Shown here one piece after another: positions 18,693-27,151 of a stretch of 34,730 nucleotides of DNA. Each line of letters begins with the position of its first letter. Positions within the stretch are counted from its first letter, which is position 1. The stretch is from Stentor coeruleus (lineage: Eukaryota > Ciliophora > Heterotrichea > Heterotrichida > Stentoridae), in the NCBI GenBank assembly GCA_001970955.1, contig MPUH01000792.1, forward strand, positions 1 to 34,730. The letters run 5' to 3'. Below the pieces are notes generated by a model, which saw nothing but the letters and a program-made list of their open reading frames with translations, ran no database searches and was not told where the DNA came from. A program made the position numbers and the translations under genes.

Positions 18693-19708
18693 ATTAATTC
18701 AGTTGTTTATGGAATAAGCTTAAAAAAACTATTTTGTGGAAGGTTTTTACATTAAATAATATAGCAATTTGAGATAGGCTTATGAGAAAATTAAATTATT
18801 AAAGGCTTAGATGAAGATTTTATTGCAAAAATAATTTTAATGTGAAGAAAATGGTTTAAGGTCTTTTTATATATTAAAATTTTGTGCCACAACAATTTCA
18901 TATATTTTCACAAATAAAATGTGTTAGATTGAAAAAGTTGGCTTAAAGTTTTTTGGGATTATTAGAATGATGATTGAAGGGATTATTATTAGGAATTGAT
19001 TTATGAAAAGATAAACAGATTTTATTAGGGATTTTTAGATATGGAATTTTTTAAAGGGCTTTAAAATTTTTAGAAGATTTGGGGATTATGAGTGAGTAAG
19101 GTAGATAGAAAGTTTGGATTAGTTGGTAATTAAATGATGCTTCCATAAAGCTATGGGTTAAATTTTGATTGTTCCTCTTTGTGAATTTTGGTTCTGAATT
19201 GTAAATTAAAAGAGGTTTTTATATAGTTCATAGGCAAAGCGAAAATGTTAGCATCCATTTTGTAATAAACAATAATATTAAAGCGGCTAAAATAAACACT
19301 TTTTCTTCTGTGAAGATTTTTTAATCTCATAAAATTCTATAACAATTCAATAAATTGTTAACTTATATATGATAAAAACTGCTAATAAAAACTACAATAA
19401 AACACATAAACAGCAAAAATAATAAAAATAACNATAACAATTCAATAAATTGTTAACTTATATATGATAAAAACTGCTAATAAAAACTACAATAAAATAC
19501 ATAAACAGCAAAAATAATAAAAATAACACCAAACTATACATGGAAACCTTAAAAAAGTCAAACTTGAAAAAAACATAATCCTACTCAATAAAACTATAAA
19601 ATTCATATAAAAAGTAACTTTTTTCTTTATTTCCAATAATTTTACAAAATCTAATCACTTTTTACACACATTTTATCATAGTAAACTAATAGCTTATATT
19701 TTATGAGA
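18693..19708. other. Long intergenic region
   Basis: About 1 kb. 18770-19110 is G-rich and C-poor on the plus strand; after about 19540 the bias reverses. A 35-codon minus-strand frame (19151-19258, starting MDANIFALPMNY) is the only protein-like segment and may be chance. 19339-19527 is a near-perfect repeat around an N (separate entry). Confidence 0.5.
19339..19527. repeat. 94-nt direct repeat flanking a single N
   Basis: Copy 1 is 19339-19432, N is 19433 and copy 2 is 19434-19527. The copies differ at one base (AAAACACAT versus AAAATACAT). Because the N is exactly at the junction, an unmerged contig overlap is at least as likely as a true tandem repeat. Confidence 0.92.
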
Positions 19709-20320
19709 TTAGTATTGATAAAGCGAGTCTCTTTTAATTTTGATTTTTGCCACCTCACTTCCACAGTCCAAACATACATGGACAATTTCCTGAAAATGAA
19801 TCCTCATTCCTTTCAAACATATTCCACACATAAACTTCTCCCATCTAAATAAAATTTACAATCCTTCCTGAACATTCCTACAAAAAGTCTGTGTGAAAAC
19901 ATTTTCCCCACAATTTTCACAGTAAATTTTCCCAGCAACACATTTGTAATCAGTTTCTGTGAACTTGATTTCATCACAAGATGTTGTTGTTAGCCTTGTT
20001 GCTGCAGATATTTTTTCTTGAAAATCCGTTGCTGAGTTTAAAGGAAAGGCTGATATGATTCTTGTTATTGGAGGTGACTGGGTTTCTAAAGGACTTGTTG
20101 GTATAGATGGTAAATTAGCTTCTGTTATAGATGCAAATGATGAGGTATTGTATTGATGCCTTGGGGATATATAAACAGGAGAATGCTCAGGCTCTTCCTC
20201 TAAAGATAGACTATTTACCATGTCAATAGAAAGTTCAGAAACTTTTTTTTCGACGCTGAGAGTTTTACCTTTGTTTTCAGTAAGTTCTGTTGCTGAGACA
20301 AATTTGACTGGAGTTTTCAT
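19709..20320 (-). CDS. LITAF-like zinc-binding protein with one 15-nt intron
   Basis: Exons (minus strand) 20320-19860 and 19844-19709, 198 residues. Without splicing the frame stops at the TAA inside GTAAATTTTATTTAG; removing it joins ...NVQEGL to WEKFMCGICLKG and completes a cysteine-rich domain. Residues 1-120 are low-complexity Ser/Thr/Pro. Residues 127-192 contain CxxC pairs C134/C137, C160/C163 and C178/C181, with H176-V-C-L-D-C-G matching the HxCxxCG end of LITAF domains. Known of the family: LITAF domains bind one zinc between two CxxC motifs and sit on endosomal membranes through a hydrophobic helix. The helix here is weakly hydrophobic and carries an extra CxxC, so membrane binding is uncertain. 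M20 of the longer open frame is the first true ATG. Confidence 0.8.
19845..19859 (-). other. 15-nt intron
   Basis: GTAAATTTTATTTAG on the minus strand. Splicing splits a Leu codon (TT|A) and restores a cysteine-rich zinc domain. A at position 10, T at 11. Confidence 0.9.
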
Positions 20321-20686
20321 TATTATAGTCTTTTGAATTGTGGTTTTAAGTTGTGTAAAATGAAGGGTTTTAGTCAATTTTGATGGTAGTAAATGTGCAG
20401 GATTATGCGATAAAAGTTTAGGAATTTATGTAAAGGTGTATAGGGTAGGTAGTTTTGTTAAGATTAAATAAAGAAACTTATGTTAAAAATTAACTGAAAT
20501 AATCAATTAGTTTATATGTACCTATGATTTAAAAAAAGTCCAAATCATAAAACCCCAAAAAATAAGTATGCTTCATATATACTCTCCAACTTAACACCCT
20601 AACACCCATTGTGATATTTATACCTATATTTTTCCCTAATACTCAGTCTCAAAGCCTAGTCTAGCTATTTATATCATCTACTTACA
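20321..20686. other. Intergenic region between two minus-strand genes
   Basis: 366 nt, AT-rich. The composition switches from G-rich to C-rich (plus strand) near 20520. An inverted repeat ATGATTT...AAATCAT with an 11-nt loop lies near 20525-20549; it could be a 3' end signal of the cyclin gene, but this is weak. Confidence 0.4.
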
Positions 20687-21154
20687 TTAAGGCTGTTGCT
20701 TCTTGCCGAAGTACTCGATTAATGTGTTGTAATAGTTTTCATACTCTTCATTCGAAACATAAAGTCTAAAATCAATGTAAACAAGAAACTCTAATTCAAG
20801 GCTGTTAAGTTCAGGGTTTGCTATTCCTCCAACTTTGCTATAATACGAGTTTTTGTAATACCGGTCCTCAAAGAACTTAGCTGCAACAACTAAAGCTGAA
20901 AGGAAAAGCCTATGGATGCAATAAATATTCAAAACGAGGTCGGTTTTCTTAGCAGTGACTCTATCCAAATAGATCAGAGCCAGAATATAAGTTTCTTCTG
21001 AGCATTTCATATACTGCTCAAGGCGCTTCAAATATAGTCTTATGCTAATGCTTGGGGGTTTGCTTGTGTGAAAAAACGTTGTTGTTGAGTGCCGGGTGCT
21101 TGTGATCCCCAAATAGGTCTCCAGGACATTAGTTACAGCTTCCACGACCGACAT
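20687..21154 (-). CDS. Pho80/U-type (P-type) cyclin
   Basis: 155 residues, the compact single-fold size of Pho80-like cyclins. The sequence carries the family landmarks in order: ISIRLYLKRLEQYMKCSEET, YILALIYLDRV, then IHRLFLSALVVAAKFFEDRY with NSYYSKVGGI, and LNSLELEFLVYIDFRLYV. Known of the family: these cyclins partner Pho85/CDK5-like kinases in nutrient and cell-cycle signalling, and protists often have many. The partner kinase is not in this window. The start codon is only 4 nt from the divergent start codon of the OST3/OST6 gene, so the promoters must overlap the coding regions or lie within a bidirectional element. Confidence 0.92.
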   Translation of the reverse strand: MSVVEAVTNVLETYLGITSTRHSTTTFFHTSKPPSISIRLYLKRLEQYMKCSEETYILALIYLDRVTAKKTDLVLNIYCIHRLFLSALVVAAKFFEDRYYKNSYYSKVGGIANPELNSLELEFLVYIDFRLYVSNEEYENYYNTLIEYFGKKQQP

Positions 21155-21158
21155 ATTA

Positions 21159-22217
21159 ATGGTGAGACTTTTCTTATTGATTTGCTGCTTGGGTGTTATG
21201 ATAAAAGTTCAGGGCCAGGAACAGCAGACTAAGGTTGAAACTCTTTTAAAGCTATCAAAAACTAATGATGTGATAAGACTAACAGCTGAGTCCTTTAAAA
21301 AGTATGTTGTCGAGCAGTCACGTCAGTATATAATTATCGTATTTTTTAGCTCACGAGTATACAAGTCTGAGTGTCCTAGCTGCCAAGCCCTCGAACAAAT
21401 TTTCAATGAAATTGCTTATTCCTATAAAATTCTAGGGCATACAAAGCCCAAGGACCAAAACGAGAACAAGGCCAAACCAGTTTTTTTTGCCTATTTAGAC
21501 TTTAGCCAAGAAACTCAAAACATATACCAAAAGTTTGGTTTTTATAACATCCCAAACATATACGTGTCTACAAAAAGCTTTACAGAAGATAGTGCATCAT
21601 ACTCAATCGACAGGTCAAAACTCTGGGAATATGGTAATGGTCGAGAAATCATTTCACAAAAAATCCTCGACTTCATCAATAAAAATACTGAACGCGATGT
21701 GAAAATACAAAAAAGTTTAATAGAAACCCTTCTCCCTTTGGCTATAGTTTTTACAATACTCAGTTTGATATTTGCTTTAGTATATTTCATCAAGAATAAC
21801 TTAAACAACCCGAAACTTTGGTGGTTCGGCTGTTCAATCATTTATTTTATCTGCATGGCTGGAGTAGTTTATGACATAATTCACTCTTCAACTTTAATAG
21901 GAGTTGATCCTGAAACAGGTGAAGATGAATTCATAGCTGCAGGTCCTCGTTCTCAATATGTCCTCGAAGGCTTTGCTATGAGTTTCTTAATATCTCTAGG
22001 TGGTTTAGGATTAATACTCTTAAACTCAACAGCTCATTATCAGAACTCTTGGCTTATGAGACTTGTTGGGATTTTCAGTCTCTTGTTAATATATTATTCA
22101 ATTTATCAAATTTCATTTGCTTATAATTATAAATCTAGTTGGTATACTCCAAGCTTTGATCCACCATCTCATTATATAAAAGGAGGTCTTATTGCTGATC
22201 AAGGGAATAGTTTTTAA
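21159..22217 (+). CDS. OST3: Oligosaccharyltransferase OST3/OST6 (TUSC3/MagT1) family subunit
   Basis: 352 residues, the usual length. An N-terminal signal peptide (MVRLFLLICCLGVMIKVQG) is followed by a luminal thioredoxin-like domain with the redox motif C72-P-S-C75 and FFAYLDFSQE/NIPNIYV strands, then four membrane helices from about residue 190 to 325 (ETLLPLAIVFTILSLIFALV; WWFGCSIIYFICMAGVVYD; FAMSFLISLGGLGLILLN; LVGIFSLLLIYYSIYQIS). Known role: in the ER the subunit forms transient mixed disulfides with nascent proteins and aids N-glycosylation of sites near cysteines. The start gives a clean signal peptide, so it is preferred even though it is 4 nt from the cyclin start. Symbol by family only. 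Confidence 0.95.
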   Translation: MVRLFLLICCLGVMIKVQGQEQQTKVETLLKLSKTNDVIRLTAESFKKYVVEQSRQYIIIVFFSSRVYKSECPSCQALEQIFNEIAYSYKILGHTKPKDQNENKAKPVFFAYLDFSQETQNIYQKFGFYNIPNIYVSTKSFTEDSASYSIDRSKLWEYGNGREIISQKILDFINKNTERDVKIQKSLIETLLPLAIVFTILSLIFALVYFIKNNLNNPKLWWFGCSIIYFICMAGVVYDIIHSSTLIGVDPETGEDEFIAAGPRSQYVLEGFAMSFLISLGGLGLILLNSTAHYQNSWLMRLVGIFSLLLIYYSIYQISFAYNYKSSWYTPSFDPPSHYIKGGLIADQGNSF

Positions 22218-22311
22218 TAGAAAAACATTATTTTTAGGTAAAATTATGAGTTTCGTAGATTTTTTTAATGTTTGTAAGCTTTTTAGATATAAAACCCTAA
22301 GCCAGTTATAA

Positions 22312-23271
22312 ATGGCCCAAGCACTGAAACTTGAGGATTTGGAAATTATGCGCACCCTAGGCACTGGAGCATTTGGTAGAGTTAAGATAGCGAGGGTTAA
22401 AGCTACTGGGGAGTTTATTGCCTTAAAGTCTTTGAAAAAACAGCATATCATTAGGACTAAACAGGTTGACCATGTGGCAAGTGAGCATCATATATTAAGA
22501 ATAACGAACCACCCGTTTCTTGTAAACATGAAAGGTTTTTGCCAGGATCCTTCTTATTTGTACTTTGGGATGGAGTTCGTCCCAGGTGGAGATTTGTTCA
22601 CTTATTTAAGAAAAGTTGGTAAGTTTGACTCAACACAAGCCATGCTTTTTGCTGGACAAATAACACTAATGTTTGAATACCTACACTCAATGAACATTAT
22701 ATACCGTGATCTCAAGCCTGAGAACCTACTTATTAGTGCTGATGGGTATTTAAAACTGACTGATTTTGGCTTCGCTAAAATAGTTGAAGAACGAACCTAT
22801 ACCTTATGTGGAACTCCTGAGTATATTGCTCCTGAAGTTTTACTTAATAAAGGTCATTATAAACCTGTGGATTGGTGGACTTTAGGAGTGATTATATATG
22901 AAATGCTAGCTGGAATAGACCCTTTTAATGATGATGACCCAATGCTTATATATCAAAAGATCCTAAAGTGTAAGTATCAGTTTCCTAGGAATTTTGATGC
23001 ACATGCGAAAAGCTTGGTTAAACATTTATTGGTTATAGATTTGAGCAAAAGGTATGGGAATCTTAAAAAAAAAGCTGAGGATATTAAAAGACATAGATGG
23101 TTTAAGAATTTGGATTGGAATGAATTGGTCAATAAAAACATCAAAATGCCTTATGTGCCGTTTTTACCTAGTGCTGGAGATACTTCGCACTTTGTGGACT
23201 ACCCTGATTCTTATTCGAATGCCCCGGCGTTGAATTCTGCACATGACCCTTTTATCAATTGGAACTCTTAG
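22312..23271 (+). CDS. cAMP-dependent protein kinase catalytic subunit (AGC kinase)
   Basis: 319 residues. Kinase landmarks: glycine loop GTGAFG 17-22, ATP lysine K39 (IALKSLKK), catalytic loop YRDLKPEN 131-138, DFG 151-153, activation loop RTYTLCGTPEYIAPEVL with T164 in the PKA Thr197 position, and PVDWWTLGVIIYEMLAG. An AGC C-tail follows but ends DPFINWNS rather than the FxxF of metazoan PKA. The N-terminus is very short, without a myristoylation glycine. Role: a Ser/Thr kinase released from regulatory subunits by cAMP; in ciliates linked to ciliary beating. PKG is less likely because there are no cyclic-nucleotide-binding domains. It lies 95 nt after the OST3/OST6 stop. Confidence 0.93.
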   Translation: MAQALKLEDLEIMRTLGTGAFGRVKIARVKATGEFIALKSLKKQHIIRTKQVDHVASEHHILRITNHPFLVNMKGFCQDPSYLYFGMEFVPGGDLFTYLRKVGKFDSTQAMLFAGQITLMFEYLHSMNIIYRDLKPENLLISADGYLKLTDFGFAKIVEERTYTLCGTPEYIAPEVLLNKGHYKPVDWWTLGVIIYEMLAGIDPFNDDDPMLIYQKILKCKYQFPRNFDAHAKSLVKHLLVIDLSKRYGNLKKKAEDIKRHRWFKNLDWNELVNKNIKMPYVPFLPSAGDTSHFVDYPDSYSNAPALNSAHDPFINWNS

Positions 23272-23561
23272 ATAGTTAAAAATTTTACCTTAAGGTTTTT
23301 TGATCGAAAAGGATGCTGGGTATTTTATTTTTATTTTTGGGTTTTAAGGGTTAAATGATTTTGGATGTGGAATTGGAGTTTAGGTGGAGATTTTTTGGGA
23401 ACTACAGTTTTATATATAAATAGCATGATTCAACTAGAAATCACAATTAAAACTTGTAAAATCCGTAAAAAGATGTTATTATCTCTAAATCCTTTCAAAA
23501 TTCCAAAGCAGTTCCTCTACATTCTAAGCAATAAAAATCCTCAAGTGCTAAAATATATAAA

Positions 23562-25337
23562 ATGGATCTCAAGCACCTTATCCCTATAGTTGAAAAGCAC
23601 AACGAAGAAGCCACTGAAATTGCTCTACACATGAGTATCTATGAAAATTACATCAAATGGCTCAAAGATAACGATTGCAAATACCCAAGCGTAACACCCA
23701 TCTAGCTAGAATTCCCTGTCGCATTTGGTGAATATGGGGTTATTGGAGCACGAGCCCTTATCGATATCCCATCAACTAAAGTATTTCCTAATCAGGCTTT
23801 CCTTTTTGTCCCATCAAAAATCATAATAAGCCCTCAAAAAGCGCGGGACAGCGAAATTGGATTCATTTTTGACGAACACCCTCGGATTTTCAAAACCCAT
23901 TCAAGAGCTGTTGACTACATCTTATGGTTTTACATAACTTATGAGTTCATAAAAGAGGAAAAAAGCTTCTATCATCCATATTTCGCAGCTGTTGGGGAGC
24001 CAGAAATGCTCATGGATTGGTCTGAAACAGAACTTAATGAGCTACAAGATAAGTTTTTGATATTTGAATCTAAAAAACAAGAGAAAATGGCCCTTTATTA
24101 TTACGAGTCTCTAGCTAGGATCTTTGCCCAATATACAGATTTTTTCCCTCAATGCAATTTATTAGGTCCATTTTTATGGGCTTATAAACTTGTCACAACT
24201 AGATCGTTTTCTCATGGTGAAGGCCTTGTCATACCTTTAGCTGACAATTTAAATCATGAAGATGTTTATGTTGATTACCTAACTTTATCAATAGGTTTCT
24301 TAGAAAAAAAAGTCCAAGACCCATTAACTGATAATAAGGATTATAAAGACTTTCAAGGCTCACCAAATGAATCCCCAGCACCCATGAAATCACGAACACA
24401 TATGAACAGATTAGAAAAATGCTTGAAAGTTCAAAATTATGCTGAGCCTCAGTTTTTGAAGAATATATGGGAAATTGAAGAGTTTCTTGGAGATTATGAA
24501 AGTAGTAGTGATGAAGAAGAATTAGTTGATGAGAACGATGAAGATGCAAATGAAGAAGAAGAAGAAAATGATGAGGAAGAAGAAGGTGATGAGGATAGTG
24601 AAGAATGTGAAGAAATCGAAATTGATATGGCTGATAAGTATTTTGTTATGAGGACTGGCAATGAAGGGGGTTTTTTAAAAGGTGCACAGGTTTTTAATTG
24701 CTATGGAAGACTGAATAATACGGATTTACTTGGGGAATATGGTTTTGCTTTGTTGCCAAATAGATATGATAGTGTTTATGTTAGGGTGAGGAATATTTAG
24801 ATGATTAAAATGACTGGAGCGAATTATACAGGGGAAATACCGAAGATTGACTTTTCTCAATATACAAGGCTTAAGGATATTGTTCAGGTGTTTTATTTGA
24901 AGTACTATAAGATAAATGACCAGTTTTTGGAGTATTTTAGGAAAGTTGTATTAAAGAGTCCTAGGGAGAGGTTTACGGTTGTGGGGGAATTAAAAGTTGT
25001 TACACAAGCAGAACAGGTGCTTCAGGAGCTGATGAATTGTTATAAAACTACAGTCGAACAAGATGAAATAATGCTAACTGAAGTTCCAAGAATCCCAATG
25101 AGAAAATGCTTTGCTTTGAGTAATACATATTCAGGATACCGAATTTCTCAAAAAAGGATAATTCTTAGTCACCTGAGCATGATAGGAACGCTTAAAGGGA
25201 TATTTTTTAAAGTTATTGAGGGACAAACTATAGAAGCTGCTCACTGGAAACAAAAAACTATTGCTAATGCTAGGGTAATGTACCCTTTGAGAAATTACTT
25301 AAGAGACATACGCTTGAATACTTTCAATAATTTTTAG
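23562..25337 (+). CDS. SET-domain protein methyltransferase, SETD3/Rubisco-LSMT type, two introns
   Basis: Exons 23562-23690, 23706-24785 and 24801-25337, 581 residues. Intron 1 removes an in-frame TAG (GTAACACCCATCTAG); intron 2 (GTGAGGAATATTTAG) also ends in one. The split SET domain shows VAFGEYGVIGARALIDIP near residue 50, ADNLNHED (N226-H227, the SET NxxNH-type motif) and VFNCYGRLNNTDLLGEYGF at the end; exon 3 matches the helical LSMT substrate-binding domain. A very acidic insert (about residues 309-352, Glu/Asp runs) sits inside the SET domain. Known of the family: lysine methylation (Rubisco LSMT, SETD6) or actin His73 methylation (SETD3). The substrate here is unknown; the actin-like protein in this window lacks His73. 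Confidence 0.9.
23691..23705 (+). other. 15-nt intron
   Basis: GTAACACCCATCTAG, phase 0, first intron of the SET-domain gene; A10, T11, terminal TAG. Confidence 0.92.
24786..24800 (+). other. 15-nt intron
   Basis: GTGAGGAATATTTAG, phase 0, second intron of the SET-domain gene. Its last three bases are an in-frame stop if unspliced. It is the only one of the five with GTG at the 5' end; A10 and T11 are kept. Confidence 0.92.
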
Positions 25338-25510
25338 CTAAAATTAAATACCAACTATTTATAAGCCAAAATCCTCAAATACCTTATATATATTTTAATT
25401 TCCTTTTAAGATTTTATATGATTTACTAATGTCACTCTTTATTTTTACTTATTCTCCATATATTTAAAGTGACTTCCTTAATTTTTTATTTTCAATCGCA
25501 TATTCAAAAA

Positions 25511-26508
25511 ATGAAAGAGCGATTATCAATTTTCCAAGTCCTTGTAGAAATTTGAATCGGAGCTTGCTTAGGGTAATTGCCATTTTAGTTAGGTGGTGGT
25601 TTTAGATATGCTTTTCACAATAATGAAAATATGAATTATTTTGTTAATTACTGTAAAGTACGTAAAACCCAGAGATCTTATTCTATATTTTCAACACAAG
25701 CAGGTTCAACAATAAAAGATGATATTTCTGATCAAGGGCAAAGTACAATATTGATAGTGATTTTTAATGCTTGGAAGAATTTTATTAAAGAGAAGCATAG
25801 GTCTTGGAGCATTTAAATGATAAATTGGGCTATTTTAACAGTAAGTATAAGAAAATTCGTGCGTTTGCTAGGAAAATGAAGGAAAAAAAGTTGATGACGA
25901 AGATTTTTTATGTACTTAGGCTAAATGCTAAAGGGAAAAAACGTGAGGTTTTGGCTTTTATGAGGAAATATGTGAGAAATTGGAAGAAGCTTGTCCAGAA
26001 AAGAAATAAAATCCTAACAAATTATTATGCTTTGAGCGAAAAAATTCTTGAAAAGTTGGAAAAACAGGTTTTAGAGATGTGGAGAAATGCTTTTACTAAG
26101 AAAAAACTCTTGAAAAGGTGCTTAGGATTAAAAAATATAAAGATCTTAAGAAAATATGGGGAAAATACGTCAAAGGTATAGAGAAGAAGTCGAAAATCCT
26201 TAAAACCTTACATGCTTTAATAAGCAAAAAGGTCAAAAGCATGCTAAAGTTGAGTATTTCCATTTGGCAAAGAGAAGTTTTCAGCATAAAAAATCGAAAA
26301 AATTAGAGAACTTATGAAACAAATTGTCAATCAAAGCCAAGAACTAGCAAAGGAAAGAGAGAAAAACAATTATCGAGAAATAAAATTAAAAAGCATGCTA
26401 AATTTTCATGCAAAAAACTTTACGAAGAATTTTAACAAGACAAAATCTCATAATTTATATAATCAACATGTAAAATATAAAAAATTCAAAAATGATTTTA
26501 TTATTTAA
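25511..26508 (+). pseudogene. Sfi1-like helical-repeat gene with several frame breaks
   Basis: Protein-like sequence runs through four frames: about 25589-25800, 25804-26100, 26113-26280 and 26293-26508. The first is joined to an upstream segment by a 16-nt intron (25573-25588). The pieces share a basic helical pattern with spaced aromatic/Trp residues (FNAWKNFIKEKHR, FMRKYVRNWKKLVQKR, LEKQVLEMWRNAFTKKK, LKKIWGKYVKG, LSISIWQREVF), resembling Sfi1 centrin-binding repeats (A-x(6)-F-x(2)-W). No 15-16 nt intron explains the remaining shifts; two of them fall near A5-A7 runs. It is either a decaying gene or has base-count errors in the sequence. ATG 25511 or 25631 could be the start. The last frame ends 3 nt before, and in the same frame as, the next gene. 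Confidence 0.55.
25573..25588 (+). other. Probable 16-nt intron
   Basis: GTAATTGCCATTTTAG, with A10, T11 and TAG at the end as in the 15-nt introns but one base longer. It joins NLNRSLLR to LGGGFRYAFHNNEN, the frame that contains ATG 25631. The host gene is frame-broken, so this is less certain. Confidence 0.6.
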
Positions 26509-26511
26509 ACC

Positions 26512-27141
26512 ATGGAAACTTATGAAGAAGATGAAACTACGATACAAGATACTTCTGATGCTGAAATTGTTGTTGATCAGAGAATGACGAATTTTTTTCA
26601 AGAAGGGTTTATACAGCCTTTTAGGGAAAATATATTGCATAGGGATATGAAAAAAGATGTGGCACAAGGGAAATTTCTTAGACTTGAAGAACTTGACCAT
26701 CAAGAAACTTGTGTAGTCTGTAGTCGACAATTTAATAATCTTACCAACTTTGACTGGTCATGTGTGCACCACCCCACTCAATGGAATGGATTCATCTATC
26801 ATTGCTGTGGTAAAACCAAAAAACAAAGTGTGGGTTGCAGTACCTCCAAACACAAAAAAATTCAAACTCCTAAACCCCCTCAAAATCCCTCCTCCTGCAC
26901 ATCTTGCAAAGAGCACGGTCACACAAATAAAAACTGCCCAAAAGATCCAAACACAAGAACAGGTGCGGACCCATTTGAAGAACTCAATCGTATATCCCAA
27001 CTAAACTTCTCAAAAGCGACCCCTAAAATAAAAAGCGCTAAATACAAATTAGAATATGAAGGTTTTAACGATATAAAAGACTTACAAAAGCTTATAAAAG
27101 GAAAAAATCTATCCCAAAACCTTAATAAAAATCAAACTTAA
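26512..27141 (+). CDS. CHORD-like zinc-binding protein with CCHC knuckle
   Basis: 209 residues. An N-terminal acidic region is followed by a Cys/His cluster at about residues 67-115: CVVCSRQF, then CVHHPTQW, YHCCG and GCSTSKH. The order (C-x2-C, C-x2-HP, W...CC, GC...H) is that of a shortened CHORD domain, known in Hsp90 co-chaperones. A second motif, CTSCKEHGHTNKNCP at about 130, is a CCHC-type knuckle, normally a nucleic-acid or protein binder. The tail is basic. The combination is not one I recognise. The ATG sits in a good context (ACCATGG), 3 nt after the preceding frame's stop. It converges with the aquaporin gene, 10 nt between stops. Confidence 0.8.
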   Translation: METYEEDETTIQDTSDAEIVVDQRMTNFFQEGFIQPFRENILHRDMKKDVAQGKFLRLEELDHQETCVVCSRQFNNLTNFDWSCVHHPTQWNGFIYHCCGKTKKQSVGCSTSKHKKIQTPKPPQNPSSCTSCKEHGHTNKNCPKDPNTRTGADPFEELNRISQLNFSKATPKIKSAKYKLEYEGFNDIKDLQKLIKGKNLSQNLNKNQT

Positions 27142-27151
27142 ATGCTAATAT

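Noticed and set aside
23365..23589. 74-codon plus-strand frame before the SET-domain gene
   Set aside because: It overlaps the real start of the SET gene in another frame and has no protein-like features.
25743..25757. Intron-like GTACAATATTGATAG inside the Sfi1-like gene
   Set aside because: It is in frame, 15 nt, and position 10 is T; removing it does not repair any of the frame breaks.
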